Assembly (NCBI RefSeq): GCF_029784135.1
Contig: NC_073744.1
Location: 10,251,429 to 10,315,428 of the forward strand
Origin: Toxorhynchites rutilus septentrionalis
Taxonomy: Eukaryota > Arthropoda > Insecta > Diptera > Culicidae
Length of the DNA stretch: 64,000 nt
Direction: 5' to 3'
A program made the translations under genes and the position numbers. The notes beneath the pieces were generated by a model. The model did no database searches. It was not told where the DNA came from and was given only the letters and a program-made list of their open reading frames with translations. This document shows, piece by piece, positions 59,622-64,000 of this stretch (position 1 is the first letter of the stretch; each line of letters begins with the position of its first letter).

Positions 59622-61099
59622 TGAACCCATTGGTGATCGGAAATTTTGAACAGCTGATCGAGCTAAATTTTCAATCTGGGTTCATGAGTCCATATTCATC
59701 TCCATGCAGGTTGATCCTTCTTCGTATATTCCCAACCGTGTTTGTTTTCCTGACTACATCAATTCCTCTGTGCATTTTGATCTGTCCATGAAGCAGGATA
59801 TCCATGGAACATCAGATTATCTTCGATCGAGGATCGTTCCAACGATCTTCGATGCAAAGTATGGGGATATCAATTGTGATAATATGTACTTTACTGATGG
59901 GTCCTCTATGAATGAGTCCACAGGATTTGGAGTGTTCAACGAATTTTTTAGCACCTCCCTCCCGTCTTCAGAATCCTTGCTCAGTGTATATTGCTGAATT
60001 GGCAGCGATACACTGGGCGCTGGACAGCGTCGCCTCACGACCTGTTGAACACTATTACATTGTAACGGATAGTCTTAGCTCTGTCGAAGCTATCCGTTCA
60101 GTGAGGCCGGAAAAGCACTCGCCGTACTTCCTTGAGAAAATACGAGAAATTTTGGGTGCTTTATCCAGACGCTGTTATGTCATTACCTTTGTCTGGGTCC
60201 CTTCACATTGCTCAATTCCGGGTAATGAGAGGGCTGACTCATTAGCAAAGGTAAGTGCAATTGAAGGTGATATTTATCAGCGTCAAATCGCCTTCAATGA
60301 ATTTTATTCTTTAGTCCGCAAAAATACTATAGTTAACTGGCAACGCAAATGGAACGAAGATGAATTGGGCCGGTGGCTCCACTCGATTATCCCTAAGGTT
60401 AACCTCAAACCATGGTTCAAAAGTCTGGACTTGAGTCGGGACTTTATTCGCACCTTCTCTCGACTCATGTCCAATCACTGTTCGTTAGATGCGCTACTCT
60501 TTCGTATTAATCTTGCCGACAACAATCTTTGTGTTTGTGGCCAAGGTTACCACGACATCGAGCACGTTGTTTGGTCGTGCGAGCTGTATCTTGTCGCCGG
60601 ATCGAATTTAGTAGTCACCCTTCGGGCCCGAGGAAGGCAGCCCATGGTGTCGGTGAGAGACGTGTTGGCTCGGTTAGACCTTGATTACATGTCCCAAATA
60701 TATGTATTCCTTAAAGCTATCGATCTTCGTGTGTGATTGTCCTTATACCCTTAGTTTTTCCTTTTCCTTTTCCTATGTGAGAGATCGGTTCCCTTCTTAA
60801 GAATAAGATGAAATGTAAATACATATTAGATATAAGATAGGTTTAAGAATTGAGTGTGATGAGTGTGATTGAGTGTGTGAGTGTGATCATTGTCAATATA
60901 TCCTCATACCCCCTCCTTTTCCTGAAGAAAATATGTCACCCTTCTAAACTCGAGTCGACCGCGAGTAATCGGTTTCCTATATTATTAACATTAGAATTAA
61001 GGAAAAATGTATATATACTAGTAACAATACAGTAAGGAGTTCGGCTCCTTTAAACCAATGTAACTGAGCCTGTAAAAAAAACGATTTAAATAAAAAAAA
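59622..61099 (+). mobile_element. 5'-truncated non-LTR retrotransposon (RNase H type)
   Basis: AACTGAGAAAT lies immediately left (59611-59621) and right (61100-61110), a clear target duplication. The 3' end has a GGAGTTCGGCTCC hairpin and an A-rich tail. It contains the RT-RNase H connection, RNase H and the terminal Cys/His motif. Same family as 1142-2860, 33750-33900 and 44466-44550; the family needs RNase H-bearing I/LOA-group relatives for placement. Confidence 0.9.
59704..60736 (+). pseudogene. Non-LTR ORF2 C-terminus: RNase H and HCHC motif
   Basis: A first frame (to about 59945) reads VHFDLSMKQDIHG, YLRSRIVPTIFDAKYG and MYFTDGSSMNE, the first RNase H Asp. A single frameshift leads to IAELAAIHWALDS (Glu), YYIVTDSLSSVEAI (Asp) and VWVPSHCSIPGNERAD (His and final Asp), so the RNase H set is complete. 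After a linker (RKWNEDELGRWLHSIIPK) comes CVCGQGYHDIEHVVWSC and the end at 60736. The intact part from 59912 on is 274 codons. Confidence 0.9.
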
Positions 61100-61372
61100 A
61101 ACTGAGAAATGAACGATGCTTGTTTTTTTACGGAATTTGCTAACGCGAACATTTTATCATTGGTTTTGACTGTCACTTTTATACAAATGTCTAATATTAT
61201 AAATTATAGGCTGTATTGGTACCTGTAAATGATGTCAATATGAAGCCTATACCTCAAAGAATGTCTGTGTTTTCATTATTCAATTATTTATAACATAAAA
61301 GTTTAGTAAATTTCCATTCAAAAATGAAGTGTTCGGAATCTGAGACTGTTCGGAATATGAGACAAAACGGTA

Positions 61373-63918
61373 TATCCAACTAATCCAACTCCTGAACAAA
61401 TTCAAAACAGTCGAATATCATCGCAGACTGACAACGGTGTTTAAGTACTTGAATGGTTCAGAACTCAATAAGTCTTTTCAAAACAAAATCGTGTTTCGAT
61501 TCACAAATCTTTTGTCATATGTTACTTTGGGGCTTCGATGAGAAAATTCAGATCAAACCGATAGGCTTGTGCTACCTCTATTGCTTCTGCAGCTATTTTT
61601 AACTGAATATGATATATCATATGATGTACTACTCTGCTAACCAAATGAAGCATATCAGTTGCATTTCTAGCCATATTTGAATTGTCGTTCCTATTTATAC
61701 TACAGACAAATAGACCAAAAGGGGGCTACCGAAGAAACTACACAGAGCTGAAAAACGTGACGAATTTCACTGCTTCGGTATTCTTCCCAACCCCCTTTCA
61801 AACTGTCGGGTTGGTGAAGCCGCTGTGTTTACTTTTACTATCGATTGAAGTATGTAGTCTAACGAAGTTACAATAAGAAGCTTGGTTTTATTGCCTGTCT
61901 TTATTCGGTGCAGATCAAATCGTGCCAATGCGGAGAGGGAGTCGATTTGTGTCACAAACATGCAAATGCTTCCAGCAAAAGTTTCCGCTGAATGGGAGCT
62001 GTTCGCTATACACCCTGCAAGTCTTCCGTCACCGATGGTAGCCTCGAACCAAAGTTGATGGAACAAATGCGATGTTGGATTGCAACATACCATGTGAATG
62101 GTTTTCATTCCCGAGAACACTCACAAAACGTGTTCAATGATAAGGAACACTGATAGTCTCTCACCTCTCTTCGATGTATATACATTTTCACTAATAACAA
62201 TTAGGTAATATGCTACGCGCTCGGGCCTGGGCTTACTTCGATAGTAGCAAAATGTGACCTCTTTTCTCAAAGCCTACTGCTGCTGCAGGTATATTCCAAC
62301 ACCACAACTCAAACTCAACCTGAGGTAAACGTAAACGCATGCACAACAGCAGCAGCAGCATGTGCCACCACCATAATAATAATAACACGGTTATTATCTC
62401 AGTACGATATAGAGCGGCTGTTAGAGAGGTGCAGCGCATGGGTGCATTGCGGCACTCGCGCGGCATCGGCTTTCGGTGTTATCGTCCTTCCAGCGAATAG
62501 AACAAACCGCCGTCCGCCGTCAGCACTTTGGCAGCAGAGCATTCAGTGATGGTCAGCCGCAGATCACGTGGATGTGCTCGCATGAGAGATTAGTGTGCGC
62601 GACTTCCGTCATCCACCGGACCAGAGTGACCCAAGAAAGGGGGGGGGGGGGGGGTTGATGGTGCGAACAGAATTCGCAATCGGAAGGCAGATAATCAATA
62701 TCAAAGTACATATGGATTACATGGGGTTTCGAGGGGGTCTTTGGGTGTATGGAACAAAGAGAGAAGAGCGGTCCAAATGAAGGCGGAATAGCAAAATGGA
62801 TTGTACTTTGAGTCGAAGTGAGTCAGTTTGTAATAACAGAGCTCTTGATATACGACCTATTTGAGCAAGATAAAGCATCAGCTAATCAATCATGTGATAG
62901 TAATCGCTTTCCTAACACTGCAAATCTATACCATAAGTACACTTCGTACAGTGTGGACTTTCAAGATGTATATTTCCCTGATATTTCATGTAGTATATTG
63001 TCGTAAGTGAAAAAAAGGCCCAAAAAACAACTGCAACAGAAACAACCGCTCAAAAAAAATGCAATGTCACTAGAAATATTGTGGTGCGGGAAAACATCAT
63101 GGGTATAATGAATGCCTCGCAGAAAAGAGCGTAATTCCTATTATAAATTAATTTTTTCGTTTTCGTTCTTCGAAATTTATTCTGAGGTGAATGTAATGGG
63201 GGCCACATTTAACGGGAATAATGAATAGAGGCGACCAAAGCCGCCCAGATGAAACGATCCGAGTCGACCGCCGACCTGCCGTCGGAAGCGACGGTCTCTC
63301 CCAAGCAAACCTGTATTCCACTGACTGTCCGGTTAGTTTGAAACATAGTATACGATTCTTTAGCAAGGTCCAAGCTTTAGCGAGCGTCGGACGGCATACG
63401 CTTGTCTGGTGCATTTCGTTTGCCCGGTTAGTTTTTGTTTTGAAATAAAGCTCCACTGTTTCTTATTTATTATCACTATTACATACTTTTTCTCGACCAT
63501 CATTAACATTATTTCGATATATCAAAAAGAATCTCAATATTGCACAATGATCCAGAAGGTACATTTAAGTAGAGATTAGCATTTAGAGCTCGACAGTTAT
63601 TCTCTAGACAAAAACTGTCTTTAACAAAATTGTTACATATAATTTTTGTGTTATAAAAATAGAGTGACCAAAATTGTCTATGAATTAAAAAATATAGATT
63701 TGTATACTTATAGATAGAGGTTAACATAGTTCGACACTGTTGTAGCCCCAGTTATTTGAAACAACTTTATGCAACAAAATTTTTTTTCTATCTCTGGAAC
63801 TAACTGATATAGCGCTTTTTTCTAAGTTGCGTGAGGGTCACCATGAAAAAAGCTGTTTGTTTGCTTTAACTTTTATATTTCAAGTCTACATGCAAACTGT
63901 CTCCGAATGACTTTTAGA
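61373..63918. other. No gene recognised; GC-richer island
   Basis: Between 62230 and 62660 the sequence is less AT-rich and has CAG/CAC and AAT triplet runs, like a 5' UTR or promoter. ORFs here (61767-62120 and 63148-63456 on the minus strand) have no motif. A run of 16 G lies at 62639-62654. Confidence 0.35.
62639..62654. repeat. G16 tract
   Basis: Sixteen consecutive G on the plus strand after CCCAAGAAA; a length-variable and quadruplex-capable site. Confidence 0.95.
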
Positions 63919-64000
63919 GCCCCCGCACACTACAGACTTTTTTTCAGCCGACAGTTTGGTCGGATCGGTCTACTGGTGCAAAAACCGAACCAACTGAATC
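63919..64000 (+). repeat. Left end of a possible MITE cut by the window edge
   Basis: GAGCCCCCGCACACTACAGA followed by poly-T and GTTTGGTCGGATCGGTC resembles the start of compact TIR elements. The other end lies outside. Confidence 0.35.

Larger units (their letters stand above)
58422..61370. mobile_element. TA-flanked TIR element with ATTCCGAACACT repeats, split by a non-LTR insertion
   Basis: Left end CCGTGTTGTCTCATATTCCG and the inverted right end ending GAGACAAAACGG, TA on both sides (58420-58421; 61371-61372). Two to three diverged internal repeats of about 400 bp each contain ATTCCGAACACT, GGTACCTGTAAATGATG-type and TTAACG(T/A)GGAAAC blocks. Without the 1.48 kb insertion at 59622-61099 the element is about 1.47 kb. 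No transposase recognised. Confidence 0.65.

Noticed and set aside
61767..62120. 117-codon minus-strand ORF as a gene
   Set aside because: No motif or splice context; it could be a transposon piece, but I cannot support that.
62233..62466. Short secreted or membrane protein on the minus strand
   Set aside because: The hydrophobic stretch comes from a CAG-type triplet run read as poly-Leu; there is no other support.

Overview
The window is repeat-choked, AT-rich insect nuclear DNA. It has spliced genes with 54-80 bp introns, insect-type mariner, Tc1, BEL/Pao, copia and RNase H-bearing non-LTR elements, and two tRNA-derived SINE families. One SINE looks like the Feilai type described from Aedes. 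A culicine mosquito (Aedes-like) is the best inference, but no host gene here fixes the species.

Host genes that I could assemble with consistent splice phases: (1) a C2H2 zinc-finger gene on the minus strand (3097-4940) in which each of ten fingers sits in its own exon, nine of them exactly 84 bp and phase 1-1; (2) the last exons of an unrecognised basic protein on the plus strand (9745-10506); (3) three paralogues of the four-pass lysosomal membrane protein TMEM192 on the minus strand (10737-11773, 12011-12948, 24577-25512); (4) the adiponectin receptor AdipoR on the minus strand (45839-53790), with a 6.5 kb intron full of repeats. Broken host-like pieces are a THAP-domain exon (6399-6644) and a scrambled histone H4-like gene (18487-18890). 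The latter still has a TATA box and a replication-histone 3' stem-loop.

Layout. 0-3 kb: SINE, 600 bp fold-back element, decayed non-LTR element containing a perfect 36-bp-arm hairpin. 3-7 kb: zinc-finger gene, THAP exon, two 107 bp hairpin MITEs. 7.7-8.7 kb: copia remnant. 9-13 kb: basic-protein exons converging on the TMEM192 pair. 13-19 kb: Tc1-type element with nested MITEs, rearranged mariner, histone remnant. 19.5-23.2 kb: pogo-type element holding a second TIR element that holds a hAT element. 24.6-25.5 kb: third TMEM192. 26.7-36.3 kb: several copies of an element encoding a SANT/Myb (zeste-type) DNA-binding protein, interrupted by a 3.2 kb long-TIR element, a hAT element and a truncated Tc1-like transposase gene. 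36.5-43.7 kb: complete BEL/Pao element with near-identical LTRs and 5 bp target duplications but a wrecked coding region. 45.8-53.8 kb: AdipoR. 55.4-56.7 kb: almost intact mariner. 57-61.4 kb: RTE-like tail, SINE, and a TA-flanked TIR element split by a 5'-truncated non-LTR insertion. 61.4-64 kb: little that I can identify.

The genes do not form a pathway that I can see. The most interesting host observation is the zinc-finger cassette array, whose symmetric exons would keep frame under any exon skipping. The most interesting mobile-DNA observation is a BEL/Pao copy that looks recently inserted yet carries a MITE and several stops inside pol. All family calls are from reading motifs; no database search was run. 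Splice sites were chosen by GT/AG, phase and paralogue comparison. Boundaries may be off by a base or two in places.
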